Under the pieces are notes generated by a model that had not been told where the DNA came from, did no database searches, and was given only the letters and a program-made list of their open reading frames with translations. This document shows positions 1 through 7,843 of a DNA stretch of 53,218 bases, piece by piece. The translations under genes and the position numbers were made by a program. Each line of letters starts with the position of its first letter. Position 1 is the stretch's first letter. This stretch comes from Thermoguttaceae bacterium (GTDB taxonomy: Bacteria; Planctomycetota; Planctomycetia; Pirellulales; Thermoguttaceae): contig JAFZAL010000163.1 in NCBI GenBank assembly GCA_017557195.1, positions 1 to 53,218 on the forward strand, in the 5' to 3' direction.

Positions 1-1341
1 GACGGCGCGATGGTAGCTGTGTTCCGGATTGAGTCGGCGGGTGAGGTCTTCCCGCTGCGTGGCGATTCCCCAGTTGCACTTGCCAGTATAGCAGTTTCGG
101 CACATGTGACAACCCAGAGAGATCAGCGCGGCGGAAGCGATGTAAACCGCGTCGGCGCCCAGCGCAATCGCCTTGACGACGTCGGTGGAGCAACGAATCG
201 ACCCGGTCGCGATAAGGGAAACCTGCTGTCGAATCCCCTCGTCGCGCAGCCGCTGGTCGATAACCGCCAGAGCCAGTTCGACTGGGATGCCGACGTTGTC
301 ACGAACGCGAGTCGGGGCGGCGCCGGTGCCTCCGCGAAAGCCGTCGATAACAATCGCGTCCGCGCCTGCGCGCGCCGTTCCAGACGCAATCGCCGCCGCA
401 TTGTGAACCGCCGCAATCTTGACGAAAACCGGCTTCGTGTAGTTGGTCGCCTCTTTAATCGCGTAAATCAACTGGCGCAGGTCTTCAATCGAGTAAATAT
501 CGTGATGGGGCGCGGGCGAAATCGAGTCCGTTCCCTGCGGAATTCGGCGCGTGCGGCTGACTTCCTCGTTGACCTTCTCGCCCGGCAGATGCCCGCCGAT
601 TCCTGGCTTGGCGCCCTGACCGATTTTGATTTCCACCGCGGCGCAGTTCATCAAATAATCTTTGTAGACGCCGAATCGTCCGGACGCGACCTGAACGACG
701 CAGTTTTTCGCGTACGGCAGCAAGTCGTGATGAAGACCGCCTTCGCCGCAGTTGAACGCCGTGCCCAGCTCCTGCGCCGCCATCGCCAGCGACTTCTGAG
801 CGTTGAGGCTGATCGACCCAAACGACATTGCGGAGAACATAATCGGCGTTTTCAGTTCCAGCTGCGGAGGCATAACGGTCGGCGCTTTGACGTCCGGACT
901 GAAGCGTTCCGGCTTGCGCCCCAAAAAAGTGCGCGTTTCCATCGGCTCGCGCAGCGGGTCAATGGACGGGTTGGTAACCTGTGACGCGTTGAGCAGCATC
1001 TTATCCCAGTAGACCGGGTACGGCTGCGGCGTTCCCATTCCGGAAAGCAGAACCGCGCCGGTGTCCGCCTGCTTGAAAATCTCTTTAATCAACTGCGGCT
1101 GCCAGTTGGCGCTTTCCCTCATCTGATTAGGGTGCTTGCGAATCGACAGCGCATGCGTCGGACAGAGCGTTACACAACGCTGGCAGTTGACGCACTTGCG
1201 TTCGTCTACAATCATCTTTTTCGGATCATTAGGCGCGAAGGCGTGAACCTCGTTCGCGCACTGACGAACGCAGACCCCGCATTGAATACACCGATTCAAG
1301 TCGCGGTCAACTAAAAATTCAGGTAAAGTATAGTCTATCAT
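1..1341 (-). CDS. gltB: Glutamate synthase, ferredoxin plus FMN-binding (archaeal-type GltB) subunit, partial
   Basis: The gene reads from ATG at 1341 down through the window edge (447 codons seen, C-terminus missing). The N-terminus has two CxxCxxCxxxC clusters (CIQCGVCVRQC and CVNCQRCVTLCP within the first ~65 residues), so a 2x[4Fe-4S] ferredoxin domain precedes the glutamate synthase FMN/2-oxoglutarate-binding barrel. The following text (QPYPVYWDKMLL, NPSIDPLREPMETRTF) is typical of that barrel. The enzyme would combine ammonia released by the amidotransferase subunit with 2-oxoglutarate to make glutamate. The amidotransferase is the separate gene immediately upstream, so this is the split archaeal-like layout; a third GXGXG-type subunit would be expected beyond the window. 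The intergenic gap holds a heptamer inverted array. The ribosome-binding site is weak. Confidence 0.88.
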   Translation of the reverse strand, partial: MIDYTLPEFLVDRDLNRCIQCGVCVRQCANEVHAFAPNDPKKMIVDERKCVNCQRCVTLCPTHALSIRKHPNQMRESANWQPQLIKEIFKQADTGAVLLSGMGTPQPYPVYWDKMLLNASQVTNPSIDPLREPMETRTFLGRKPERFSPDVKAPTVMPPQLELKTPIMFSAMSFGSISLNAQKSLAMAAQELGTAFNCGEGGLHHDLLPYAKNCVVQVASGRFGVYKDYLMNCAAVEIKIGQGAKPGIGGHLPGEKVNEEVSRTRRIPQGTDSISPAPHHDIYSIEDLRQLIYAIKEATNYTKPVFVKIAAVHNAAAIASGTARAGADAIVIDGFRGGTGAAPTRVRDNVGIPVELALAVIDQRLRDEGIRQQVSLIATGSIRCSTDVVKAIALGADAVYIASAALISLGCHMCRNCYTGKCNWGIATQREDLTRRLNPEHSYHRAV

Positions 1342-1374
1342 GATATGGTGATGTGTTTTGTGTGTTGTGGGGGG

Positions 1375-1450
1375 AGTGCCTAGTGCCTAGTGCTTAGTGC
1401 CTAGGAGCGTCTCTCTTACTAAGCACTATGCACTAAGCACTAGGCACTAA
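1375..1450. repeat. Heptamer repeat array, inverted pair (unit TAGTGCC)
   Basis: Four 7-bp units of the TAGTGCC/TAGTGCT type run 5' to 3', then after a short spacer the reverse complement (GCACTAA/GCACTAG units) follows. Transcribed, it would form a long imperfect hairpin between the two glutamate synthase genes. It belongs to the window-wide family of period-7 arrays. Confidence 0.85.
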
Positions 1451-1451
1451 T

Positions 1452-2567
1452 CTACTCCTCGTGATGCGCTTTCTCCAAATCCGCGTAAACAATAACCGGC
1501 TGTCCTCCTTCGCACGCCCAAACCTTGTCCGGCTGGGGGCAGAGTTTGCGGATCGCGCATTCTTCCGACGCGACGTAGACCCGGTCGCCCGCCTCGGCAG
1601 CGATGAGCGCTCGGAGTTTGAGTCGGTCGTTGAGAGCAACCATCCCGCCGTTGAACCCGAGAATAATCGAGAACGGCCCGGTAATCAGCGCGCCGGAATA
1701 GATCTGACGCAGAGTCCGAATCCGATCCGCCTGCTGCGCCGGCATTCTGTCGACGTCTTCCCAATGCGGAGCGGTGAGAATCTGAGCGGCGGTTTCCAGG
1801 TCAAGACCGTGACGACGGTTGAGCAGGTCAAACAGATACGTGATAACCTCGGTGTCTGTCTGGAGCTTGCAGGCGTATCCGTACATCTCGACGTAACGGC
1901 GGTTGGCGTCGTAAGAGGAAATCTCGCCGTTGTGAACGATGGTTCTGTCCAGCAGCGCAAACGGATGCGCTCCGCCCCACCATCCCGGCGTGTTGGTTGG
2001 GAACCGGCCGTGCGCCGTCCACAAGTACGCCTTGTATTCTTCCAGACGATAAAAGCGCCCGATGTCTTCCGGATAGCCGACGCCCTTGAAAACGCCCATG
2101 TTCTTCCCGCAGGAGAAAATATACGCGCCGTCGAAGCAGCTGTTGACCTTGAAAACGCATTGAGCAACGTACTCCTCCCCGGTCAGTTCCGATTCCTGGA
2201 GCTTGTACCGGTTCGGCTTGACGAAATACCTCCAGATTTTCGGCTGCTGACGAATCGACGGCGTCTTTTCCGTTGGGATTCGTCCGCTGGTTTCAATATA
2301 AAAATGATCGTTTAAGAACGATTCCGCCGTTCTTTTGGACTCGTTGGAATCGTAAAACACGTGCAGGGCGTAGAAATCCTTGTACTCCGGATAGATGCCG
2401 TACGCCGCGAATCCGCCGCCCAGCCCGTTCGACCGATCGCGCATAACCGCAATTGACTCGATTATGTCAGCCCCGTTGAACCGGCGCCCCGTTCGGTCGA
2501 TTATCCCGCAAATGGCGCACCCGGACGGAATCCGAACAGCGCCTTCTTTGAGCGATTCTTTAATCAT
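1452..2567 (-). CDS. Glutamate synthase glutamine amidotransferase subunit (class II GATase)
   Basis: This 371-residue protein is a class II (Ntn-type) glutamine amidotransferase, which hydrolyses glutamine to deliver ammonia to the FMN subunit encoded next. The CGI signature of the nucleophile is at Cys20-Gly21-Ile22, after a short N-terminal extension rather than directly at Met1. Other GATase landmarks are AHGRFPTN, HPF..LDRTIVHNGEIS (oxyanion/substrate residues) and the TDTE motif. The length fits the stand-alone archaeal-like GltS amidotransferase rather than the ~1500-residue bacterial GltB fusion. It is the first gene of the operon and has a 170-nt leader containing a terminator hairpin shared with glnA. 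The 19-residue N-terminal extension may be processed off to free Cys20, as in other class II enzymes. Confidence 0.88.
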   Translation of the reverse strand: MIKESLKEGAVRIPSGCAICGIIDRTGRRFNGADIIESIAVMRDRSNGLGGGFAAYGIYPEYKDFYALHVFYDSNESKRTAESFLNDHFYIETSGRIPTEKTPSIRQQPKIWRYFVKPNRYKLQESELTGEEYVAQCVFKVNSCFDGAYIFSCGKNMGVFKGVGYPEDIGRFYRLEEYKAYLWTAHGRFPTNTPGWWGGAHPFALLDRTIVHNGEISSYDANRRYVEMYGYACKLQTDTEVITYLFDLLNRRHGLDLETAAQILTAPHWEDVDRMPAQQADRIRTLRQIYSGALITGPFSIILGFNGGMVALNDRLKLRALIAAEAGDRVYVASEECAIRKLCPQPDKVWACEGGQPVIVYADLEKAHHEE

Positions 2568-2655
2568 GGTTTTGTTGTGTTGTAACTGCGACTATTTAAT
2601 AATGACATGACGTTGTTGTGCGAAAGCTACTGGCTGTTAGCTTCTGTCAGTATAT

Positions 2656-2735
2656 AAAAAAACGCTCCCGGGGCGCGACGGTCGTCACGTTCTATAACCG
2701 TCGAACTCCGAAAGCGCCGTTGCTTTCACATAACG
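2656..2735 (-). promoter_or_regulatory. gltB-operon leader: ANTAR-type hairpin overlapping an intrinsic terminator
   Basis: Read on the minus strand, the leader begins about 8 nt before a 6-bp hairpin GAAAGC-AACGGC-GCTTTC (2727-2710). Its hexaloop has A at position 1 and G at position 4. The 3' arm of this hairpin is also the 5' arm of a 9-bp terminator stem: CGCTTTCGG (2716-2708) with CCGGGAGCG (2671-2663), followed by seven U (2662-2656). The two structures exclude each other. Between them a 7-bp stem CGACGGT/ACCGTCG forms. The same layout is found in front of glnA with compensating base changes. Known ANTAR targets have this hexaloop and overlap logic; only one such hairpin is visible here, whereas characterised targets have two. 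Confidence 0.8.
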
Positions 2736-2741
2736 ACGTCA

Positions 2742-2769
2742 AGTATACAGCAAGGAGAAAAGGCGTCAA
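2742..2769 (-). promoter_or_regulatory. Sigma70-type promoter of the gltB operon
   Basis: On the minus strand TTGACG (2769-2764) is followed by a 16-nt spacer and TATACT (2747-2742). The predicted start near 2735 lies just ahead of the regulatory hairpin. The glnA promoter has the same boxes and the same 16-nt spacer. Confidence 0.7.
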
Positions 2770-2999
2770 GAGAAAAGCCCCCTTTGAGCCGATTTTTCAA
2801 ACGATTTTATCCGGCGATTTTGCCGGAATGGAAAGAATTCGCTCTTTTTTTATCGACTTTCAAAAACCGCGTTTCATCCGCGAAATATAATGATAACTCG
2901 TAAAGATCAAAATTTATTGATTTGCGATCGCCGGCTCGACGTTCCGGCAAAAATGCCGATGAAAATCGGTCGAAATAACCCCGATTTTGGACTTTTGAC

Positions 3000-3027
3000 T
3001 TGACAGCTTTTTGACGGCGGGTATACT
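3000..3027 (+). promoter_or_regulatory. Sigma70-type promoter of glnA
   Basis: TTGACA (3000-3005), a 16-nt spacer and TATACT (3022-3027) give a near-consensus promoter with a predicted start near 3034. It sits 16 nt ahead of the conserved leader hairpin, nearly the same geometry as on the gltB side. Confidence 0.72.
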
Positions 3028-3033
3028 AACGGT

Positions 3034-3103
3034 AAAGTTTGAGAAGCAACGGCGCTTCCGGAGAAACAGATGTTACATTCCGTTTTCCCGGAGGCGTTTT
3101 TTT
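3034..3103 (+). promoter_or_regulatory. glnA leader: ANTAR-type hairpin overlapping an intrinsic terminator
   Basis: The hairpin GAAGC-AACGGC-GCTTC (3044-3059) has the same hexaloop as the gltB leader. Its 3' side is shared with a terminator stem CGCTTCCGG (3053-3061) and CCGGAGGCG (3088-3096), followed by seven T (3097-3103). The core AGCAACGGCGCTT agrees at 12 of 13 positions with AGCAANGRRGCUY, which I recall as the sequence conserved in ethanolamine-operon ANTAR targets. An antiterminator protein that stabilises the first hairpin would block the terminator. An ANTAR protein is encoded downstream of glnA. About 70 nt separate the T-tract from the glnA start. Confidence 0.82.
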
Positions 3104-3173
3104 ATGTCCGCATCGAATTGAAAACCTGGTTTGCAAGTCTTTAGTTCGACGCCTAACCTGAGAGAAAGGTATC

Positions 3174-4505
3174 ATGAGTAAACTCACCAAGGAACAGATT
3201 CTGGAAATGGCGCGTGAAAACGACGTCCGTTTTATTCGTCTTCAATTCACTGACCTCTACGGCGCTCTGAAGAATGTCGCCATTACCGCCCGCCAGCTGG
3301 AAAAAGCCCTCAACAACCAGTGCATGTTCGACGGCTCTTCAATCGAAGGGTTCGTCCGAATCGAAGAATCCGACATGTATCTTCGCCCGGACTACGATTC
3401 GTTCGTTATCTTCCCGTGGCGTCCGCAGCAAAACAAAGTCGCCCGACTCATCTGCGACGTCTACCGTCCTGACCAGACCCCGTTTGAAGGCGACCCGCGA
3501 TACATCCTCAAAAAGGTTCTCCAGGAAGCCAAGGACATGGGATTCGGATTCAACGTCGGCCCGGAATGCGAGTTCTTCCTCCTTCAGCCCGACGCCAACG
3601 GCGTTCCCACCGTTCAGACGACCGACAAAGGCGGGTACTTCGACCTCGGCACAAACGACATGGGCGAAAACGTTCGACGCGACATCTGCCTGACCCTGGA
3701 AGACATGGGCTTTGAAATCGAAGCCTCGCACCACGAAGTCGCCTACGGTCAGCACGAAATCGACTTCAAGTACGACGAAGCCCTCCGCACCGCCGACAAC
3801 ATCGAAACGTTCAAGCTGGTCGTCAAGACGATTGCGAAATGTCACGGATTGCACGCCACGTTCATGCCCAAGCCGATTTTCGGCATCAACGGCAGCGGCA
3901 TGCACGTCAATATGAGCCTTTCCAAAGACGGGAAGAACGCGTTCTGCGATCCTGCCGACCCGGAAGGACTGTCACAGACGGCGTACCAGTTCATGGCTGG
4001 CGTTCTGGCGCACATCCGCGGAATCGTCGCCATTACCAACCCGCTGGTCAATTCGTACAAGCGACTCGTTCCCGGCTACGAAGCCCCGGTTTACATCGCC
4101 TGGTCGGCGAAAAACCGCAGCCCGCTCATTCGCATCCCCGGCGCCCGCGGAAACGGCACGAGAATCGAACTGCGCTGCCCCGACCCGTCCTGCAACCCGT
4201 ACCTCGCCTTGGCGGTTATTCTCCGCGCCGGTCTGGACGGCATTAAGAAGCAGCTCACTCCGCCCGCCCCGGTTAATACGAACATCTTCAAGATGACGGA
4301 CGAGGAACGCAAGGCAGCCGGAATCGAGTCCCTCCCCGGCGGTCTGAAGCGCGCTATCGAAGCCATGCAGGCAGACGGCCTGGTTCGCGAAACCCTCGGC
4401 GAACACATTTATAACAAGTACGTCGAAGCCAAGAACCTCGAATGGGATTCCTACCGCGTCCAGGTTCATCAATGGGAACTGGATCGGTATCTGGCGCGAT
4501 ACTAG
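3174..4505 (+). CDS. glnA: Glutamine synthetase type I
   Basis: This 443-residue enzyme makes glutamine from glutamate, ammonia and ATP. Recognisable segments are [17 protein letters not shown] in the N-terminal domain, the metal/ATP segment [22 protein letters not shown], and [13 protein letters not shown]. The length and the C-terminal end ([12 protein letters not shown]) fit the shorter Bacillus-like GSI-alpha class, which lacks the adenylylation tyrosine of the ~470-residue enterobacterial class. Control is therefore expected to be by feedback and by expression. A clear ribosome-binding site (gagagaaagg) lies 4 nt before the ATG, and the upstream leader has a terminator/antiterminator arrangement. 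With the divergent glutamate synthase genes it completes the GS-GOGAT cycle. Confidence 0.97.
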   Translation: MSKLTKEQILEMARENDVRFIRLQFTDLYGALKNVAITARQLEKALNNQCMFDGSSIEGFVRIEESDMYLRPDYDSFVIFPWRPQQNKVARLICDVYRPDQTPFEGDPRYILKKVLQEAKDMGFGFNVGPECEFFLLQPDANGVPTVQTTDKGGYFDLGTNDMGENVRRDICLTLEDMGFEIEASHHEVAYGQHEIDFKYDEALRTADNIETFKLVVKTIAKCHGLHATFMPKPIFGINGSGMHVNMSLSKDGKNAFCDPADPEGLSQTAYQFMAGVLAHIRGIVAITNPLVNSYKRLVPGYEAPVYIAWSAKNRSPLIRIPGARGNGTRIELRCPDPSCNPYLALAVILRAGLDGIKKQLTPPAPVNTNIFKMTDEERKAAGIESLPGGLKRAIEAMQADGLVRETLGEHIYNKYVEAKNLEWDSYRVQVHQWELDRYLARY

Positions 4506-4727
4506 GCAGTAGGCAAGAGGCAGTAGGCAGTAGATTAGGCAGTAGGCAAGAGGCAGTAGGCAGTAGTAAGAGGGTTCGAACTATTGCCTGTTGCCCCAAA
4601 GTCCTCCTGAACTAACCATTGCCTATTGCCTATGAAATAACAAGAACTAATAAAGCAGTAAGGCAAGAGGTATTAGGCATTAGTAAAGTGGTTCAAACTA
4701 TTGCCTACTGCCTACTGCCTACTGCCT
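4506..4727. repeat. Heptamer repeat arrays between glnA and the ANTAR gene
   Basis: Two blocks of 7-bp units (AGGCAGT/AGGCAAG on this strand, answered by ACTGCCT/ATTGCCT) lie at about 4505-4595 and 4655-4727. Each block has the two orientations facing each other, so each can fold. They fill the entire 230-bp gap and explain the open reading frame upstream of the ANTAR start, which is repeat-derived and not part of the gene. Confidence 0.85.
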
Positions 4728-4735
4728 CCCCAACC

Positions 4736-5290
4736 ATGTCCACCATATTCATAGCGTCACAAAACGTTCAGCTGACCGACCGACTGACCGCCCTGCTTTT
4801 GGAAGCGGAGCACGAGGTTTTGGGCGTCAGCGCAAGCGGGAATGAAACGATCCGTCGATGCCGACAGCTCGTTCCAGACTTGGTTGTATTGTCTCAGCGT
4901 CTGCAGGACATGTCCGGGCTGGCGACGGCGGAAATACTTCAGGACGTTTCGCAATGTATCGTTCTGCTCGACCGCGCCGGCATGGAAAGCGCTCCCAAAT
5001 CTACAGGCAGCGTCTATTTGGAGATGCCGATTTCGCCTGAACTGCTGCTGCACACGATTACGGTGCTGTCGCAGGTTCAGACGAAGGTGCATCGTCTTTC
5101 TAATCGAATATTGTCTTTGGAAAGCATGTTGAAGGAATCGAAAACAATCCTTCGGGCAAAAGAAAAACTCATGGCTATGTACCAGACGGACGAGAACGAG
5201 GCGCACGCATTCTTGAGAAAAGTCGCCATGAACAACCACGTCAAACTGGCAGAAGCTGCGCAAATCGTGCTTGATCAACTGCAAGAATAA
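4736..5290 (+). CDS. ANTAR-domain transcription antiterminator with degenerate receiver domain
   Basis: Taken from ATG 4736 the protein has 184 residues. Residues 1-115 look like a response-regulator receiver (PDLVVLSQRLQDMSG) but lack its chemistry: the acidic pocket after the first strand is absent (IFIASQN), the phospho-acceptor position is Ser53 and the conserved lysine is Met97. A helix around 115-140 leads to an ANTAR RNA-binding domain at about 125-180 (AKEKLMAMYQTDENEAHAFL, LAEAAQIVLDQ). ANTAR proteins such as AmiR, NasR and EutV bind hexaloop hairpins and prevent terminator formation. The missing phosphorylation site resembles AmiR, which is controlled by a partner protein. The position downstream of glnA, and the hairpin-terminator leaders of glnA and gltB, make these its likely targets. 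No clear Shine-Dalgarno; the longer frame upstream is repeat sequence. Confidence 0.9.
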   Translation: MSTIFIASQNVQLTDRLTALLLEAEHEVLGVSASGNETIRRCRQLVPDLVVLSQRLQDMSGLATAEILQDVSQCIVLLDRAGMESAPKSTGSVYLEMPISPELLLHTITVLSQVQTKVHRLSNRILSLESMLKESKTILRAKEKLMAMYQTDENEAHAFLRKVAMNNHVKLAEAAQIVLDQLQE

Positions 5291-5821
5291 AGCGTACCCG
5301 GATCGCGGCAGTCTCAGCCGCCGAATAAAATCCTCACGCGGAGCCGCGGAGTTGCGGAGAAAGCCTCACGCAAAGTCCGCGAAAAATGAAAGGCGGTAAC
5401 GAAGTGAGCGAAGCGAACGTAGTTACGCTTTGTTCGAATCGTGCAAGCCAAACCGACGCAGCCGAAAATGCTTCCGGGTCGCGGACGACGTCCGCCGAAG
5501 AATTTAAGCCGCAAAGAACGCAAAGAACGCAAAAATGAAAGGCGGTAACGAAGTGAGCGAAGCGAACGTAGTTACGCTTTGTTCGAATCGTGCATACTCA
5601 ACCGACGCAGCAGAAAACGCTTCCGGGTCGCGGACGAAGTCCGCCGAAGATAATCCTCACGCAAAGTCCGCGAAGTTCGCGAAGTAATGAAAGGCGGTAA
5701 TGGAGCGAACGTAGTGAGCGGAATTACGCATTGAATCGCGCAGCGGTTCAACCTTTTCCCGCGATAGCGCTTGGTTGAGCCCGGTTCGCGGGCGTCTCGC
5801 CCGCAACGATCTAAATAACGC
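5291..5821. repeat. Intergenic repeat mosaic (530 bp, no gene)
   Basis: Three copies of an element starting GGCGGTAA and running to a GTTACGC or ATTACGCA end occur at about 5392-5435, 5536-5590 and 5691-5735. They alternate with blocks of 9-bp spaced units (cgcaaagaa/cgcgaagtt) and a repeated GCTTCCGGGTCGCGGACGA segment (about 5470 and 5619). No coding potential is evident; the short open frames are repeat-derived. Confidence 0.75.
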
Positions 5822-6478
5822 TTATCGCAAGCTCTTTATATGATTGTCCAGCTTGAGCGACAGGGTTTCTCGTAAACGTTCGTATTCGGCAGAATTGGGG
5901 TTGTACTGACGATACGTAAACGCTCTTTCCTCGCTGCTCGAGAGTTCAACGTCTGTTAAAAAACAAACTGCGCCTAAAACGTCAAGCTGATTTCCAAAAG
6001 ATAAAAGGTCAAACACGTCTTCCGAAAACAAACTCTTTATCTTTTCTGCCGCTTGCTTATTTTCTTTTGCATAACGGGATACCTGAAAAATCGCTTCAGA
6101 CTTTAACGCGTCATAGCAGTAGTCATTATCCTGACTATCGATTATTTCCAACAGGAACGAATACATCGGTTCATACATTTTCATTCTGCCGAGAGTATGA
6201 ATCGCTTGACATACAATATTGGCTCTGCCGCAGTTTAACAGAGGAAAAATGTATTTCTCATCTCCGCTTTGAGATACATAGTAAAAATCAAACAGCGTCT
6301 CAGAAACCTTTTCGTCAGAATAACGATCAAGATGTGTGATTATTTCCAAACTCTCTTCACGAATAGCGCTGGAATTCTCGTACCACTGTTTTGAATACTT
6401 TTCAACTTTGGGAACGGCGCCGGTTTGCGACTTCTTTTTCGTAGACTTCTGGTTATTGTTCGGCATTTTTCGTTTCAT
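5822..6478 (-). CDS. Hypothetical protein, possibly HEAT-like helical
   Basis: The frame encodes 218 residues with a lysine-rich start (KSTKKKSQTG) followed by a mostly helical, acidic body. Pairs of helices such as IVCQAIHTLGRMKMYEPM and DALKSEAIFQVSRYAKENK resemble degenerate HEAT-type repeats, which are usually protein-binding scaffolds. There is no signal peptide or membrane segment. An alternative start five codons in (MPNNNQ) is possible; neither start has a good ribosome-binding site. Composition is more AT-rich than the core genes. I do not recognise the family. Confidence 0.65.
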   Translation of the reverse strand: MKRKMPNNNQKSTKKKSQTGAVPKVEKYSKQWYENSSAIREESLEIITHLDRYSDEKVSETLFDFYYVSQSGDEKYIFPLLNCGRANIVCQAIHTLGRMKMYEPMYSFLLEIIDSQDNDYCYDALKSEAIFQVSRYAKENKQAAEKIKSLFSEDVFDLLSFGNQLDVLGAVCFLTDVELSSSEERAFTYRQYNPNSAEYERLRETLSLKLDNHIKSLR

Positions 6479-6590
6479 GAATTATACTCTACCCAAATAT
6501 TCCTAATCGGTCAAACGCTAGAGGACGGTAGACAGAAGAAAACAGAAGTTTTGTCAATTTAAAGACGTCAACGGGCTGTCCGACGGCGTA

Positions 6591-6624
6591 TTTTGACTGC
6601 GAAGGGGGAATTTCGCAGTCAAAA
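6591..6624 (-). terminator. Intrinsic terminator after the DhaL-like gene
   Basis: A perfect 13-bp stem, TTTTGACTGCGAA (6591-6603) and TTCGCAGTCAAAA (6612-6624), can act in both directions. It lies about 20 bp past the stop of the minus-strand DhaL gene. Confidence 0.75.
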
Positions 6625-6644
6625 CACTTTATTTCTCGCCACTC

Positions 6645-7277
6645 TTAGATATTTTCCGCGAAGGCTTTGAAGATCAGAGCCATGGACCGGCTGCCGGGGT
6701 CAATGGATCCGATGGACTTTTCGCCCAGGTTTTTAGCGCGTCCGAACTTGGCTTGCATGGTCGCGGTGTTTTCCGAGCCAGCCCAGGCAGCGTCTGCCGC
6801 CTTTTTGACGACGACGTCGAGGTCGTCGCCCGATTCCGCCGCCGCGGTCGCCGCTTCAATCGCCGGGACGAGCGTGTCAATGAGCGTCTTGTCGCCCGGC
6901 TGCGCCTGAGTCCGTTTCTGAACTTTCTTCAGACCGGCGGCGAACATTGCCGCCATCGCCGCGCCGTTAATAACGTTGTCAGCCGGCGCGCCGTCTTTCA
7001 TGCCCATAAAAAACGAGCCGAACAGAGGGCCGGTCGATCCGCCGTCAATGCTCATGACGCCCCAGCCGGCGGCTTTGACGAAGTCCGCGATGTTCTCGCC
7101 CTGGTAGTCGTGAATCGCCGCTTCGATCGCTTCCATGGCGCGTGTAACGGCAACCCCGTGATCGCCGTCGCCGCAGACGCCGTCCAGCTTGCACAGTTCG
7201 TCTTTGTTGGCGCGAATTATTTCGACCGCCGCCAGCAACATCTTTTTCAATTCCGTAAATCCGATTGTCTGAGTCAT
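6645..7277 (-). CDS. dhaL: Dihydroxyacetone kinase ADP-binding subunit DhaL-like
   Basis: This 210-residue all-helical protein has the DhaL nucleotide and metal motifs: GDGDHG (Asp37, Asp39, His40), GGSTGPLFG, GDKTLIDTL, and the C-terminal KFGRAKNLGEKSIGSIDPG. DhaL carries the ADP that accepts phosphate (from DhaM) or acts as an ATP site and passes it to dihydroxyacetone bound on DhaK. No dhaK or dhaM is next to it in this window, so the partner must be elsewhere or the substrate differs. Start supported by AAGGAG 6 nt upstream; a perfect-stem terminator follows. Confidence 0.92.
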   Translation of the reverse strand: MTQTIGFTELKKMLLAAVEIIRANKDELCKLDGVCGDGDHGVAVTRAMEAIEAAIHDYQGENIADFVKAAGWGVMSIDGGSTGPLFGSFFMGMKDGAPADNVINGAAMAAMFAAGLKKVQKRTQAQPGDKTLIDTLVPAIEAATAAAESGDDLDVVVKKAADAAWAGSENTATMQAKFGRAKNLGEKSIGSIDPGSRSMALIFKAFAENI

Positions 7278-7415
7278 GAATTCTCCTTATGGATAGTGAT
7301 TGGACAATAATTGATTTCAATCTGTTGAGCAATCTGACTTTTATTTTAAATTGCCAACGTTCCGAACGTCTGCCGTCTATTGTACCCCAAAATTAAAATC
7401 AAGGAATAGGGGGGC

Positions 7416-7443
7416 TTGACAATTCTTGCAATACGGTTATATT
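7416..7443 (+). promoter_or_regulatory. Promoter of tRNA-Glu
   Basis: TTGACA (7416-7421), a 16-nt spacer and TATATT (7438-7443), about 57 bp upstream of the tRNA. Confidence 0.65.
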
Positions 7444-7500
7444 TATGGCATAAAATATGTTCTGGGCGCGATATACCCAAAGACGCTCAACTTTCCATGC

Positions 7501-7573
7501 GCCCCCATCGTCTAGTGGCCCAGGACACAGGATTCTCAGTCCTGTTACAGGGGTTCGAATCCCCTTGGGGGTA
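7501..7573 (+). tRNA. tRNA-Glu (anticodon CUC)
   Basis: A full cloverleaf is visible: acceptor GCCCCCA/TGGGGGT with a G-U at the first pair, anticodon stem CAGGA/TCCTG with loop TTCTCAG (anticodon CTC), and T arm AGGGG-TTCGAAT-CCCCT. The discriminator is A; CCA is not encoded. It is a single-tRNA transcription unit with its own promoter and terminator. Confidence 0.95.
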
Positions 7574-7580
7574 CTGTGAC

Positions 7581-7626
7581 AAATCCGTAAGGTCTTGTAA
7601 AACAAGGTCTTACGGATTTTTGTTTT
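7581..7626 (+). terminator. Intrinsic terminator of tRNA-Glu
   Basis: AAATCCGTAAG (7581-7591) pairs with CTTACGGATTT (7609-7619), followed by a T-rich tract. Confidence 0.85.
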
Positions 7627-7843
7627 AATGGTAGAGCGCATTATTGAGCACCATTTTTCTGTTGCGGACTTACGTCCGCGATCCAGAAAGGGTTTTCGGC
7701 TACGTCTTAGGTTGTCGGCAGGACAGAGAGGCTTTGGCGGACAGAATGTCCGCGAACCAGCAGGTCGGAGGGGCTTTCCATGTTCTCGAGATTTTTGGAG
7801 GCTTCCGCCGCAAGCGAGAGGCGGAAGCGGGGTCTGGCACGCG
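7627..7843. repeat. Intergenic repeat fragments
   Basis: No convincing gene. The segment ggacttacgtccgcgatcca and the following ~25 bp (about 7665-7710) recur at 20602-20645; a gccggaggcttccgcc-like palindrome lies at 7797-7832. These are decayed dispersed repeats. Confidence 0.55.

Noticed and set aside
10..984. Long plus-strand frame of 324 codons
   Set aside because: It is the shadow of the minus-strand glutamate synthase gene, whose ferredoxin and FMN-domain motifs are clear; the plus-strand product is Arg/Asn-rich with no motif.
1375..1450. Possible intrinsic terminator of the amidotransferase gene
   Set aside because: The hairpin is made of heptamer repeats, has no T-tract, and the two glutamate synthase genes are expected to be co-transcribed.
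3034..3103. Glutamine riboswitch (glnA RNA or downstream-peptide motif)
   Set aside because: The leader is too short and lacks the features I know of those aptamers; the hexaloop and overlapping terminator fit an ANTAR protein target instead.
4619..4735. N-terminal extension of the ANTAR protein
   Set aside because: The 39 extra codons translate heptamer repeats (CLLPTAS-like text). The receiver-like fold begins at MSTIFIAS, so ATG 4736 is used.
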